Shown: positions 41,838 through 51,446, counted from the stretch's first letter. The stretch is DNA of 64,000 bases from Rothia santali (GCF_024199905.1 NZ_JANAFB010000004.1:50674-114673); one strand, 5' to 3'. Numbers and translations are program-made. The notes: generated from the letters alone by a model not told the origin.

Positions 41838-42931
41838 GGCCACCAGTATGCGTCCGGATTCCCTCCGCGGCGATGAATGACCGAATGCGACGACGCACCG
41901 ATCGTTCCCGGCCGCGGGCGTCGCGGACGAAATGCGATGCCCCGCAACGGCAATCGCGGGACCGTGCACGACGCCGCATTCTCAGCATTCGAGATACCTC
42001 ACGGCGGAATGGGCGTGAGGCCCTCGCGCTGATCATGAGTTCACGACATCCGTCCTTCCACTATCGCGGGGCCGGGGATTAGTCCGACATTTCCCCGAGG
42101 CGGCCGCGAAGCGCGGGGACCTTCGACCATCCACCGGGGTGCGACCAGGAAAGATGCGGAAACTCCGAGGCGAGCCAGGGGTCCGCGAGGCGGCATTCTC
42201 GGTGGGCGACAAGGCGAACCGCCGTCCGTCCAGTCCGCGTCTCGCCATTCGAGAAAATTGCACGGAGTGCAGTGGGAAAGATGAGTTCAGGGGCTCGTGA
42301 GAAATCCATTTGACGCGATCATGAATTCACGAGAAATGTCGAAATCGCATTCTCTTGAGATGAATGAGACCTTGCATGAATGCTCCGGATGATTTTCATG
42401 AAAAAGGTTCGTGGCGCAAGGTTATGTTGCTGACCGATGGTTGTGTGGTCGCAGGAATCGACCGGCCTCTTCGTGGCGGCTCGACGCGTCGACGAGAGCG
42501 ACGGGAAGCCTCAAATGACGCCTGCCTTCCCGACGTGGCGGCAGCCACGGCTGGTGTGGGTGCGGCGCGTAGCACGTCTCACGCCCCATATCTAGTAGTC
42601 AGCGCATGTTTACCTGCATGAAACAAAGGGTGCATGAGGAGCCGTCTCGATTAAATAAGTCGTGACACCCACTATTTCGCGTTACCCCCGGGAAACAATC
42701 GATCTCTACTCTTCTGAGCGGGAGAGGGCGACCCGATGCCCCCTTCGAGACGCCCGGGGTGTCCGGCCTCATAGCCGCCGCTCAACGTCTCTCGGCGCCC
42801 CCCGCCACCCGTAAGCGGGGACGTCGACAATGGAGTACGATTAATTACCTGTGACCGCGGTCACCGGGTACTCTCGGTGTCAGGGGGCACCGAAGACCAT
42901 CAATCACCTCGTGAGAAGACGGAGATCCTCG
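41838..42931. other. 1.1-kb AT-richer gene-free stretch before the peptide ABC operon
   Basis: No believable gene was found. The segment is clearly less GC-rich than its surroundings and contains near-identical GATCATGARTTCACGA copies (42031-42046, 42317-42332), three GCATTCTC motifs, the perfect palindrome TTTTCATGAAAA (42393-42404) and the perfect palindrome GTGACCGCGGTCAC (42851-42864), which lies about 70 bp before the substrate-binding protein start. It may hold the operon's regulatory region plus decayed or acquired DNA. Confidence 0.6.
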
Positions 42932-44560
42932 ATGCGAACGAGAAGAATTATGACGATCACCGCGGGCCTGAGCGCCGCGGCCCTCGTGCTCGCCGGCTGC
43001 GGTGGGGGCGGCGATGACGGCGGCGGTGGGGGAGGCGGCGGCGATGGCGAGATGATCATCAACGCCCGCGGCCTCGAGCCCCAGAACCCGCTGATCCCGA
43101 CCTCCACCAACGAGGTCGGCGGCGGTCGCATCGTGGACCTGCTGTACGCCGGCCTGGTCTCCTACTCCGCCGACGGCGAGACCCAGATGGAGGTCGCCGA
43201 CTCAATCGAGTCCGACGACAACAAGACCTGGACCGTCAACCTCAAGGACGGCTGGACCTTCTCGGACGGCTCTCCCGTCACCGCCAACTCCTTCGTGGAC
43301 GCCTGGAACTACGGCGCCAACCCGGACAACGCGCAGCTCGGCGCGTACTTCTTCTACCCCATCGAGGGCACCACCGACGACGGCACCTTCGCCGAGGGCG
43401 CGGACAGCATCTCCGGCCTGAACGTCGTCGACGACTCGACCTTCACGATCACGCTGAAGGACCCGGCGTCGGACTTCGCCGACCGCCTGGGCTACTCCAG
43501 CTACTTCCCGCTGCCCGAGGCCGCCTTCGACGACCCCGAGGCCTTCGGCGAGAGCCCGATCGGCAACGGCCCCTACACGCTGGACGGCTGGGACCACAAC
43601 ACCGAGGCCCGTCTGCTGGCCAACGACGACTACGACGGCAACCGCGACCCCCAGAACGACGGCGTGACCTTCAAGTTCTACACGGACCCCGACGCCGCCT
43701 ACACCGACGTCCAGTCCGGCGTCCTGGACATCCTGGACGAGGTCCCCACCAGCGCGATCTCGACCTTCACCACCGACGACCAGGTCCAGGCCTTCAACGA
43801 CCCGGGCCCCGTCAGCGCCAACATCACGATCCCCGCCTCGCTCGAGCACTTCGGCGAGGACGAGGAGGGCAAGCTGCGCCGCCAGGCGATCTCGCATGCG
43901 ATCGACCGCGGGGAGATCACCTCGCAGATCTTCGACGACACCTACACCCCCGCCACCGACTTCTCGTCGCCGATCATGGCCGACTACTCGGACGACGTGG
44001 AGGGCAACGACGTCCTGGACTTCGACCCCGAGCGGGCCCGCGACCTCTGGAACCAGGCCAACCAGATCAGCGACTTCGACGGCACCTTCGAGGTCTCCTA
44101 CAACGCCGACGGCTCCGGCAACGCCGAGTGGGTCGAGGCCGTGACCAACCAGCTGCGCGAGAACCTGCAGATCAACGCGGAGCCCAAGCCCTTCGCGACC
44201 TTCGCGGAGTTCCGCGAGCTGATCACCGAGCGCAACATCAACACGGCCTTCCGCGCCGGCTGGCAGCCCGACTACCCGTCGGTCTACAACTACCTGGCCC
44301 CGGTCTTCGGCACGGGCGCCGGCTCCAACGACGGCGACTACTCCAACCCGGACTTCGACGCCGCCCTGGTCGACGCCGCGAGCTCGCAGAACGAGGACGA
44401 CCGCAAGGCGGCCCTGGCCGACGCGCAGTCGATCCTCTTCGAGGACCTCCCGGCCATCCCGCTGTGGGATCGCAACTCCTTCGGCGTCGCCGCACAGGGC
44501 GTCCAGGGAGTCGACTTCACCTGGCAGGACCAGCCGACCTACCACACCATCACCAAGTAA
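42932..44560 (+). CDS. Oligopeptide/dipeptide ABC transporter substrate-binding lipoprotein
   Basis: A 542-residue SBP family 5 lipoprotein. The signal peptide ends LVLAGC (lipobox), followed by a Gly/Asp run and the mature SBP: NPLIPTSTNEVGGGRIVDLLYAGLVSY, WTVNLKDGWTFSDGSPVTANSFVDAWNYG, GNGPYTLDGWDHNTEARLLAN and RAGWQPDYPSVYNYLAPVFGTGAGSND. The acidic mature protein (many Asp) is typical of secreted actinobacterial binders. The ATG after CGGAG is chosen over an upstream GTG. First gene of a complete importer operon. Confidence 0.92.
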   Translation: MRTRRIMTITAGLSAAALVLAGCGGGGDDGGGGGGGGDGEMIINARGLEPQNPLIPTSTNEVGGGRIVDLLYAGLVSYSADGETQMEVADSIESDDNKTWTVNLKDGWTFSDGSPVTANSFVDAWNYGANPDNAQLGAYFFYPIEGTTDDGTFAEGADSISGLNVVDDSTFTITLKDPASDFADRLGYSSYFPLPEAAFDDPEAFGESPIGNGPYTLDGWDHNTEARLLANDDYDGNRDPQNDGVTFKFYTDPDAAYTDVQSGVLDILDEVPTSAISTFTTDDQVQAFNDPGPVSANITIPASLEHFGEDEEGKLRRQAISHAIDRGEITSQIFDDTYTPATDFSSPIMADYSDDVEGNDVLDFDPERARDLWNQANQISDFDGTFEVSYNADGSGNAEWVEAVTNQLRENLQINAEPKPFATFAEFRELITERNINTAFRAGWQPDYPSVYNYLAPVFGTGAGSNDGDYSNPDFDAALVDAASSQNEDDRKAALADAQSILFEDLPAIPLWDRNSFGVAAQGVQGVDFTWQDQPTYHTITK

Positions 44561-44571
44561 CGACCCTCGAA

Positions 44572-44613
44572 GGAGCCTGCGACCGGCGGCCCGAGCCCCC
44601 GGTCGCAGGCTCC
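44572..44613 (+). terminator. Intra-operon hairpin after the binding-protein gene
   Basis: A perfect 15-bp stem (44572-44586 with 44599-44613) lies 11 nt after the SBP stop and 80 bp before the permease start. A partial terminator here would keep binding-protein transcript above permease transcript, as in many ABC importer operons. Confidence 0.75.
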
Positions 44614-44692
44614 CTCCCCGCTCCCCGGCCTCGCGCCCCGGCCCCACCCGGACCCGGGCGACGACGCCGCTCCTCACGGAGGTTCACCGACT

Positions 44693-45619
44693 GTGTGGCG
44701 CTACATTGCCAAAAGGCTGCTCCAGACCGTACCCGTGGTCCTGGGGTCCACCCTCCTCATCTACGCGATGGTCTTCCTCCAGCCCGGAGACCCGATCGTC
44801 GCCCTGTTCGGCGAGAAGCCGATCTCCGACGCCGCCCGGGCCCAGCTCACGGCGCAGTACAACCTCGACCAGCCGTTCCTGATCCAGTGGCTCCTCTTCC
44901 TCAAGGGCGCGCTGGTCGGAGACTTCGGCATCTCCTACTCGGGCCAGCCCGTCTCCGACCTCATCGGCCGGGCCCTGCCCATCACGTTCCAGCTCGCGGT
45001 CATGGCCCTGATCTTCGAGGCGATCCTGGGCGTCGTCGCCGGCTTCTACGCCGGGCTGCGCCGCGGGCGGATCTTCGACTCGACCATGCTGGTGGTCTCG
45101 CTGGTCGTGATCGCGGTGCCGATCTTCGTCCTCGGCTTCATGATGCAGCTGATCTTCGGCATCCAGCTCCAATGGGTGCCGCCCACGGTCGGCAGCAACA
45201 CCTCGTTCACCAACATGATCCTGCCGGCCCTGGTGCTGGGCCTGGTCTCCTTCGCCTACGTGCTGAGGCTGACCCGCACCTCCGTCATCGAGAACCTGAC
45301 GGCCGACCACGTCCGCACGGCCCGCGCCCACGGCGTCCCGGACGGCATGGTCAACCGGCGGCACGTGCTGCGCAACTCGATGATCCCCGTGGTGACCTTC
45401 CTGGGCGCCGACCTGGGGGCGCTCATGGCGGGCGCCGTGGTCACCGAGGGCATCTTCAACATCAACGGCATCGGGAACCTCGCGTACCAGGCGATCCTCC
45501 GCGGTGAGAACCCGACCGTCGTCTCCGTGGTGACGGTCATGGTGATCATCTACGTGGTGACCAGCCTGGCCGTCGACCTTCTCTACGCCGCGCTCGACCC
45601 GAGGATTCGTTATGCCTGA
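44693..45619 (+). CDS. Peptide ABC transporter permease (DppB/OppB-type)
   Basis: The 308-residue permease has the N-terminal RLLQTVPVVLGSTLLIYAMVFLQPGDP helix, typical of the DppB type, and the cytoplasmic EAA loop (ADHVRTARAHGVPDGMVNRRHVLRNSMIPVVTFLG) that contacts the ATPase. GTG follows ACGGAGG at 8 nt. It overlaps the next permease gene by 8 nt. Confidence 0.93.
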   Translation: MWRYIAKRLLQTVPVVLGSTLLIYAMVFLQPGDPIVALFGEKPISDAARAQLTAQYNLDQPFLIQWLLFLKGALVGDFGISYSGQPVSDLIGRALPITFQLAVMALIFEAILGVVAGFYAGLRRGRIFDSTMLVVSLVVIAVPIFVLGFMMQLIFGIQLQWVPPTVGSNTSFTNMILPALVLGLVSFAYVLRLTRTSVIENLTADHVRTARAHGVPDGMVNRRHVLRNSMIPVVTFLGADLGALMAGAVVTEGIFNINGIGNLAYQAILRGENPTVVSVVTVMVIIYVVTSLAVDLLYAALDPRIRYA

Positions 45620-46586
45620 GACCATGCCCCTCGCCGGGCAGACGCACTTCGTCGCCCCCTCCTCCGAGACGCCGCTGCAGGCCACCGGCATGGTGGACAC
45701 CAGCGCGCCGCCCGAGGGCCAGTGGAAGGAGGCCTGGAAGGTCCTGCGCCGCAACTGGATGTTCTGGGTCTCCGCGGTCCTGCTGCTGATCATCCTCGTG
45801 GTGGTCTGCTTCCCCGGGCTGTTCACCAGCGTGGACCCCCGCGCCTCCTCGCTGTCCCGCAGCCTCGAGGGCCCGCAGGCCGGGCACCCCTTCGGCTTCG
45901 ACAAGCAGGGGTACGACGTGTACTCCCGCGTGGTCTACGGGGCGCGCGCCTCCGTCGTCGTGGGCCTGCTGACCACGGTCATCGTGACCGTGATCGGCCT
46001 GTTCTCGGGCGCGGTCGCCGGGTTCTTCGGCCGGTGGGTCGACGCCGTGATCGCCCGCATCGCGGACATCTTCTTCGCGATCCCGCTGCTGCTGGCCGCG
46101 ATCGTCGGGCTGTCCGCGCTGAACAACGTGTGGCCCAACCGCGGGTACTGGGGCGGCGTGCTCGCCGTGGTCTTCGCGCTCGCGGCCTTCGGCTGGCCGC
46201 AGGTCACCAGGATCGCGCGCGGCGCCGTCCTGGAGATCAAGGGGCTGGAGTTCGTCGACGCCTCGCGGGCGATCGGCGCCTCGAAGTGGCGGAACCTGTT
46301 CTCGCACATCATCCCCAACTCGCTGGCCCCGGTCATCGTGACCGCGACCGTCTCCCTGGGCGTGTACATCGTGGCCGAGGCGACCCTGTCCTTCCTGGGC
46401 ATCGGGCTGCCGCCGAGCATCGTCTCGTGGGGCAACGACATCGCCGCCGCCCAGAGCCAGGTCCGCTCCGGCGACAACCTGCACGTCCTGTTCGCCCCCG
46501 CGGGCGCGCTGGCCGTCACCGTGCTGAGCTTCATGCTCCTCGGCGACGCCGTGCGCGACGCGCTCGACCCGAAAGCGAGGAAGTGA
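45612..46586 (+). CDS. Peptide ABC transporter permease (DppC/OppC-type)
   Basis: The 324-residue second permease carries an N-terminal cytoplasmic segment, one membrane helix (MFWVSAVLLLIILVVVCFPGLF), the conserved HPFGFDKQGYDVYSRVVYGARAS element of DppC proteins and the EAA loop (KGLEFVDASRAIGASKWRNLFSHIIPNSLAPVIV). It pairs with the upstream permease and is joined to the ATPase gene at TGATG. Confidence 0.93.
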   Translation: MPETMPLAGQTHFVAPSSETPLQATGMVDTSAPPEGQWKEAWKVLRRNWMFWVSAVLLLIILVVVCFPGLFTSVDPRASSLSRSLEGPQAGHPFGFDKQGYDVYSRVVYGARASVVVGLLTTVIVTVIGLFSGAVAGFFGRWVDAVIARIADIFFAIPLLLAAIVGLSALNNVWPNRGYWGGVLAVVFALAAFGWPQVTRIARGAVLEIKGLEFVDASRAIGASKWRNLFSHIIPNSLAPVIVTATVSLGVYIVAEATLSFLGIGLPPSIVSWGNDIAAAQSQVRSGDNLHVLFAPAGALAVTVLSFMLLGDAVRDALDPKARK

Positions 46587-48355
46587 TGACCGCGGTCGCC
46601 ACCGAACGTCCCCTGCTGCAGATCAGGGACCTCCACATCGCCTTCACCTCCGGCAAGAAGGACGTCCCCGCGGTGCGCGGCGTCGACCTCACCGTCTACC
46701 CCGGCCAGACCGTGGCCATCGTGGGGGAGTCCGGCTCGGGCAAGTCCACCACGGCGCACGCGATCATCGACCTGCTGCCCGGCACCGGCCACATCACCGG
46801 CGGGAGCATCGAGTTCGACGGCGTCGACCTCACCTCCCTCAGCGCGCGAAAGAAGCGCGCCTACCGGGGCGACCGGATCGGGCTGGTCCCGCAGGACCCC
46901 ATGTCCAACCTCAACCCGCTCTACCGGGTCGGGACGCAGATCAAGGAGGTCCTGGAGGTCAACGACGTCGCGCGCGGCAAGGCCGCGGACCGCCGCGTCG
47001 TCGAGCTGCTGGAGGAGGCCGGGCTGGGCGACGCCGAGTCCCGGGCCCGGCAGTACCCGCACGAGTACTCGGGCGGCATGCGCCAGCGCGCGCTGATCGC
47101 CGCGGGCTTGGCCGCCCGGCCGCAGCTGCTGATCGCGGACGAGCCGACCTCGGCGCTGGACGTGACCGTGCAGAAGCAGATCCTGGACCACCTGGACGGG
47201 CTGACGGACGAGCTCGGCGTCGCGGTCCTGCTCATCACGCACGACCTCGGCCTCGCCGCCGAGCGGGCGGACCACCTGGTGGTCATGTACAAGGGGCAGG
47301 TCGTGGAGTCGGGGCCGGCGCTGCAGATCCTGCAGGACCCGCAGCATCCGTACTCGCAGCGGCTCATCAACTCGGCGCCCTCGCTGCGCTCGCGCCGGCT
47401 CATGGCGCGGGAGCGGGCGGAGGTGCGGGCCGAGGCCGCGGAGACCGCCCTGGAGCACGCCGAGGAGGTCATCGGGCACGGCGAAGGGCCGGAATCCGCC
47501 GGATCCCCCTCGAGCGCGGACGCCGCGTCGGCCGATGAGTTCGGAGGTCAGGTCAGCGCCCCGGTCATCCGCACCACGGACCTGACCAAGGTGTTCAAGC
47601 TGCCGGGCAAGGGGCTGGCCAAGCGGGACTTCACCGCGGTCGACGCCGTCTCCTTCGAGCTGGCGCGCGGCACCACCACCGCGATCGTGGGGGAGTCCGG
47701 CTCGGGCAAGTCCACGGTCGCGCGGATGGTGCTGGGGCTGCTGGAGCCGACGTCGGGCACCGTGGAGTTCGACGGCGTCGACATCACCACGATCCGCAGC
47801 CGCGCGCAGCAGCTGGCCTTCCGGCGCCGCGTGCAGCCGGTCTTCCAGAACCCGTACGCCTCGCTGGATCCGATGTACTCCATCTACCGGTCCATCGAGG
47901 AGCCGCTGCGGCTGCACGGCGTCGGGACGGGCAAGGAGCGGGAGCGGAAGATCCGCGACCTGCTGGACAAGGTCTCCCTGCCGGCCGCGGTGATGAGCCG
48001 GTACCCCAACGAGCTCTCGGGTGGTCAGCGGCAGCGCGTGGCGATCGCCCGGGCGCTGGCGCTGGACCCGGAGGTCGTGGTGCTCGACGAGGCGGTCTCC
48101 GCCCTGGACGTGCTGGTCCAGGCGCAGATCCTCAAGCTGCTCAACGACCTGCAGGCCGAGCTGGGGCTGAGCTACCTGTTCATCACGCACGACCTCGCGG
48201 TGGTGCGGCAGATCGCGGACCAGGTGCTGGTCATGCAGCAGGGGCGCGTGGTCGAGCAGGCGGGCAGCCTGGAGGTCTTCGACTCCCCGCGCGAGGAGTA
48301 CACCAAGCGGCTGCTGGCGGCGATCCCGGGGAGGAGCGTGGAGCTGGCCTCCTAG
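46586..48355 (+). CDS. Double ABC ATPase (fused DppD-DppF) of the peptide importer
   Basis: The 589-residue protein fuses two ATPase domains. Each has Walker A GESGSGKST, a signature (EYSGGMRQRALIA in the first, ELSGGQRQRVAIA in the second) and Walker B (LLIADEPTSALD and VVVLDEAVSALD). A linker of about 70 residues after the first ATPase is acidic and Ala-rich. The oligopeptide-type C-terminal segments (DPQHPYSQRLINSAPSL; REEYTKRLLAAIPG) are present in both halves. Second Walker B ends AVSALD instead of the more usual PTSALD. It ends at a strong hairpin. Confidence 0.94.
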   Translation: MTAVATERPLLQIRDLHIAFTSGKKDVPAVRGVDLTVYPGQTVAIVGESGSGKSTTAHAIIDLLPGTGHITGGSIEFDGVDLTSLSARKKRAYRGDRIGLVPQDPMSNLNPLYRVGTQIKEVLEVNDVARGKAADRRVVELLEEAGLGDAESRARQYPHEYSGGMRQRALIAAGLAARPQLLIADEPTSALDVTVQKQILDHLDGLTDELGVAVLLITHDLGLAAERADHLVVMYKGQVVESGPALQILQDPQHPYSQRLINSAPSLRSRRLMARERAEVRAEAAETALEHAEEVIGHGEGPESAGSPSSADAASADEFGGQVSAPVIRTTDLTKVFKLPGKGLAKRDFTAVDAVSFELARGTTTAIVGESGSGKSTVARMVLGLLEPTSGTVEFDGVDITTIRSRAQQLAFRRRVQPVFQNPYASLDPMYSIYRSIEEPLRLHGVGTGKERERKIRDLLDKVSLPAAVMSRYPNELSGGQRQRVAIARALALDPEVVVLDEAVSALDVLVQAQILKLLNDLQAELGLSYLFITHDLAVVRQIADQVLVMQQGRVVEQAGSLEVFDSPREEYTKRLLAAIPGRSVELAS

Positions 48356-48405
48356 GGGTGATGCCCGGCGGGTTCGACTCCGTCCGAGCTTTGATCCACA
48401 ATCGT

Positions 48406-48440
48406 CTATCCCCCTTGCCTTGAATAGGCGAGGGGGATAG
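48406..48440. terminator. Terminator after the peptide ABC operon
   Basis: CTATCCCCCTTGCC (48406-48419) pairs with GGCGAGGGGGATAG (48427-48440), 13 of 14 positions, with a 7-nt loop. It lies between convergent genes. Confidence 0.7.
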
Positions 48441-48504
48441 GCGCTGCTCACGAAGAGGACAGCGGTACTGAGGGCGCTCGAGGCCTGCCAGGGCCCAGGG
48501 GCCT

Positions 48505-49164
48505 CTATCCGCTGAGAACCTTGCCCCATGCGATCATGCGTTCCCTGATCTCCTCGAACTCGTCCTCGGTGACCCCGTAGGGAGCCACCTCGCCGTATCG
48601 GATCTTGCGGACGTCCATGAGCAGCTCGCCGAAGGCGCGTCGATCCAGGCTCGGATCCTGGGCACGGCCGGCCTCCAGCAGGTCTTCATCGGTGAAGCGC
48701 CCGGACCGGCGGATCGCGTCGACGTCGAGGAAATCTCTGGGATAGCCCCGGCTGTAGAGGGCGCTGACCTTGCTCCCGACGGCATCCTCGACTGCGAGGA
48801 CCCGGCCGATGGCCATCCGGACCGGTTGGTGGCCGCGGTAGTCTATTCCGAAGTCCACCTCGAGGCGTTGACCTCCGCGGCTGACTCCCAGGGCCTTGTA
48901 GGCGGGGAAGTCGCGGTTGATGTCGACGTCGTATCCGGCGTCGCGTAGCATCGCGACTGCTCGTTCGGTAGCCGGTCCGAAGTCCTGAGCCGATGACATC
49001 TCGGTGAACAGGTCCACATCCTCGGTGGGCCGGTCGATGAGTCCGTGCTCGCGCAGCGCTCCCGAGCCGGTGAGCACGAAACCCGGCTTTTGCAGCTGCT
49101 CCAGCAGCAGGCGAGTCACCTCCTGCTGGAACCGCAGGTCGCGGATCCGATCAGAGGACGCCAT
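48505..49164 (-). CDS. Nucleotidyltransferase, AbiEii/AbiGii toxin-like
   Basis: The 219 residues form a nucleotidyltransferase fold: FVLTGSGALREHGLIDRPTEDVDLFTE has the G-S/G-x8-D-x-D type catalytic signature, followed by RLEVDFGIDY (third acidic residue) and a helical C-terminal half. This is the AbiEii-type toxin family of type IV toxin-antitoxin and phage-abortive systems. ATG at 49164 is preferred over a longer form because it overlaps the upstream gene by only 14 bp. The upstream gene is not a recognisable AbiEi antitoxin. Confidence 0.85.
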   Translation of the reverse strand: MASSDRIRDLRFQQEVTRLLLEQLQKPGFVLTGSGALREHGLIDRPTEDVDLFTEMSSAQDFGPATERAVAMLRDAGYDVDINRDFPAYKALGVSRGGQRLEVDFGIDYRGHQPVRMAIGRVLAVEDAVGSKVSALYSRGYPRDFLDVDAIRRSGRFTDEDLLEAGRAQDPSLDRRAFGELLMDVRKIRYGEVAPYGVTEDEFEEIRERMIAWGKVLSG

Positions 49165-49489
49165 GCGCGTTCTCCGGCAGGTGGTCGGGGAAGCGGGCGC
49201 GCCACATCGCACGGACACGGGGAGGGAGGACCATGTCCGTCCAGATGGAGCGCAGCAGCAGTGGATTGAGGTACTTTCCCTGGTCTGCGGCCAGACCTTC
49301 GCAGATCACGGCACGGTATCCCATGCGGAGCTCACCCGGATCCTGCAGGCGGATGCGCCGGTCCTCGACCCAATGCAGGGTCACCGGCAGCTCGAGGACG
49401 CCTCGCTCCGGTCCCCGCAGGTCCTCCCAGCGCTCGGGAACCGAGTACACCTTCCGGTCACCGAATCCGACCCGGTCTTCGACGGTCAT
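49151..49489 (-). CDS. Conserved hypothetical protein, probable partner of the AbiEii-like toxin
   Basis: A 112-residue protein with no recognised family: VYSVPERWEDLRGPERGVLELPVTLHWVED and LLLRSIWTDMVLPPRVRAMWRARFPDHLP. AGGAGG lies 8 nt before this ATG; a GTG 6 nt earlier is too close to it. It overlaps the AbiEii-like gene by 14 bp and precedes it, the usual position of an antitoxin. It has no winged-helix antitoxin domain visible, unlike classical AbiEi. Antitoxin role is inference from gene order alone. Confidence 0.72.
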   Translation of the reverse strand: MTVEDRVGFGDRKVYSVPERWEDLRGPERGVLELPVTLHWVEDRRIRLQDPGELRMGYRAVICEGLAADQGKYLNPLLLRSIWTDMVLPPRVRAMWRARFPDHLPENAHGVL

Positions 49490-49578
49490 GCTCACGACCT
49501 CCTCTCACTCCCTACGCTACCCACGGCCTCCGGCTCCTTCCAGAGGGGACGGGACCGGCCGCCGCATCGCGCTCCGTC

Positions 49579-51249
49579 TCAGCCCCCGTGGACGCGCTCC
49601 CCACCGACCCAGGTCGAGAGGACCTCGACGCCGGCCAGCTCCGTCGCGGGCGTCTCGTACGGGTCCCGCGCGAGCACCGCGAAGTCGGCGCGCTTGCCGG
49701 TCTCGAGGCTGCCGATCTCGTCCTCGCGGCCCAGCACGCGCGCCGCGGCGATCGTGTGGCCGCGCAGCGCGGTGTCGAGGGAGACCGCGAGGTCCTCCGG
49801 CCCCAGCTGCGTGCCGCGCCGGGTGATGCGCGTGGTCGCCGCCTGGAGGGCCTCCATCGGGCGGGGGTCGGCCACGGGCGCGTCCGAGGAGATCGTGACC
49901 TGCACGCCCGCCCGCTCGAACTCGCCCAGCGGGTTGAACCGCTCGCCCGGCGTCCCGATGGCCTGCTCGACGCCCTCGCCCCAGTTGTAGTGGTGCTGCG
50001 GCTGGTTGACTGGGTAGATCCCGGCCGCGGCCATCCGGCCGATCTGCTCGGGCGTGGGCAGCCCGCAGTGCTCGATCCGGTGGCGGGCGTCGGCGTCGGG
50101 CCGCTCCTCGAGGGCGGACTCGATCGCGGAGATCACCATCTCGAGCGCCGTCGGCGACTGCGAGTGGGTCGCGGTCTGCAGGCCCACCCGGTGGGCCTTG
50201 CGGATCATCTCGGCGTAGTCGCGCGGGTCGTGGTAGAGCTGGCCGGTGCGGCACGGGTCCCCGACGTAGCCGTCCGGGAAGTAGGCGGTCCACCCGCCCA
50301 GGGTGCCGTCGGAGTAGAACTTGATGCCGGCGAAGCTCAGGTGCTCATTGCCGAACTGGCCGTGCAGGCCCATCTCGATCGCGTCGTCGAGCAGGTGGGA
50401 GAGCAGGTACATGCTCACGCGCACCTTCAGGTCCCCGGACTCGGCCAGGCGCAGGTACATGTCGAACTCGCGGCGGCTGACCTGGCAGTCGCCGATGGTC
50501 GTGACGCCCCCGGCGAGGAACCTCTCCTGCGCGGCGGCGAGCTGACGGCGGTGCTCCTCGGGCTCGTCGGCGAGGTGGAAGTTGGGGCCGTGGTGGCCGA
50601 TCTTGACGCCCTCCAGGCCGGTGAGCACGTTGCACGCCGCGTCGGAGAGCTCGCCGGTGAGCTCGCCGTCGGCGTCCCGGAAAAACTCCCCGCCCTGGGG
50701 GTTGGGGGTCTCGCGCGTCACGCCGTGCAGCTCGAGGGTGTGGGAGTTCACGACGCCGCCGTGGCCGGAGGCGTTCATGAGGTACACCTCGCGGTCGGTC
50801 GAGACCTCGTCCAGCTCGTGGCGGGTCGGGTGCCGGCGCTCGGCGAGGTTGCGCTGCTCGTAGCCGTACCCGCGGATCGGGCGGCCGGCGGGCAGGTCCG
50901 CCGCGGCCGCGCGCAGCAGCTCGACGATCTCCGGGATGGAGCCGGCCTTCTCGGGGCCGCAGTCCACCCAGCTCATCATCTGGCCGAGCATGAGCGGGTG
51001 GGCGTGGGCGTCCACGAAGCCGGGGACCACCGTGGCCTCGCCGAGGTCTACCAGCTCGGGTTCGAGCGCGCTGAGGCGGGCGGCCGCGGCCCGGCACTCC
51101 TCGACGCCGCCGACGTGCCCGATCCGGTCTCCGACCACGAGGAACGCCTCCGGGGTGCCGCCCGCCTCGTCGAGGGCCCGGATGCGGGCGGCCGTGACGA
51201 TCTGGGGTGCGGTGGGCGCCGGGGCCTGGGTGAACGCGAGCTTGCGCAC
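49579..51249 (-). CDS. YtcJ-like amidohydrolase
   Basis: A metal-dependent amidohydrolase of 556 residues, cytoplasmic. Metal-site motifs are VPGFVDAHAHPLM, a central HSQSPTALEMV, RIEHCGLPTPEQ and SSDAPVADPRP, and the typical ending GREDEIGSLETGKRADFAVLARDP. GTG after CCGAAGGAG is the start; upstream frame is in promoter DNA. It diverges from an Lrp-type regulator across about 200 bp. Substrates of this family include formamide- and hydantoin-like amides; none is fixed here. Confidence 0.9.
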   Translation of the reverse strand: MRKLAFTQAPAPTAPQIVTAARIRALDEAGGTPEAFLVVGDRIGHVGGVEECRAAAARLSALEPELVDLGEATVVPGFVDAHAHPLMLGQMMSWVDCGPEKAGSIPEIVELLRAAAADLPAGRPIRGYGYEQRNLAERRHPTRHELDEVSTDREVYLMNASGHGGVVNSHTLELHGVTRETPNPQGGEFFRDADGELTGELSDAACNVLTGLEGVKIGHHGPNFHLADEPEEHRRQLAAAQERFLAGGVTTIGDCQVSRREFDMYLRLAESGDLKVRVSMYLLSHLLDDAIEMGLHGQFGNEHLSFAGIKFYSDGTLGGWTAYFPDGYVGDPCRTGQLYHDPRDYAEMIRKAHRVGLQTATHSQSPTALEMVISAIESALEERPDADARHRIEHCGLPTPEQIGRMAAAGIYPVNQPQHHYNWGEGVEQAIGTPGERFNPLGEFERAGVQVTISSDAPVADPRPMEALQAATTRITRRGTQLGPEDLAVSLDTALRGHTIAAARVLGREDEIGSLETGKRADFAVLARDPYETPATELAGVEVLSTWVGGERVHGG

Positions 51250-51446
51250 GGTGGGACTCCTTCGGGTCGGGTGACTTCGAGCATAGCGAGGGCCTCGGGG
51301 TGCGGGCGGCAGAACGTTCGACAACGGTTCGCATGTAGACGGAAAGCTGCTGGGAGCCGTCATCTCATCGTGAATCGGCACGGATGCCGGGGTGGTTGAG
51401 ACGATCTGTCGTTCCGGTCTCGGCCCGGATCTGGGAGGATCGGGCC

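Noticed and set aside
42364..42621. 85-codon forward frame in the AT-rich desert
   Set aside because: No ribosome site, no family or membrane character and mixed codon use.
48370..48390. GGGTTCGACTCC resembling a tRNA T-arm
   Set aside because: No acceptor, D or anticodon arms upstream, where the sequence is the end of the ATPase gene; not a tRNA or an attachment-site remnant that can be supported.
45935..48529. 864-codon reverse open frame over the ABC operon
   Set aside because: Shadow frame; opposite strand encodes intact permease and ATPase signatures.
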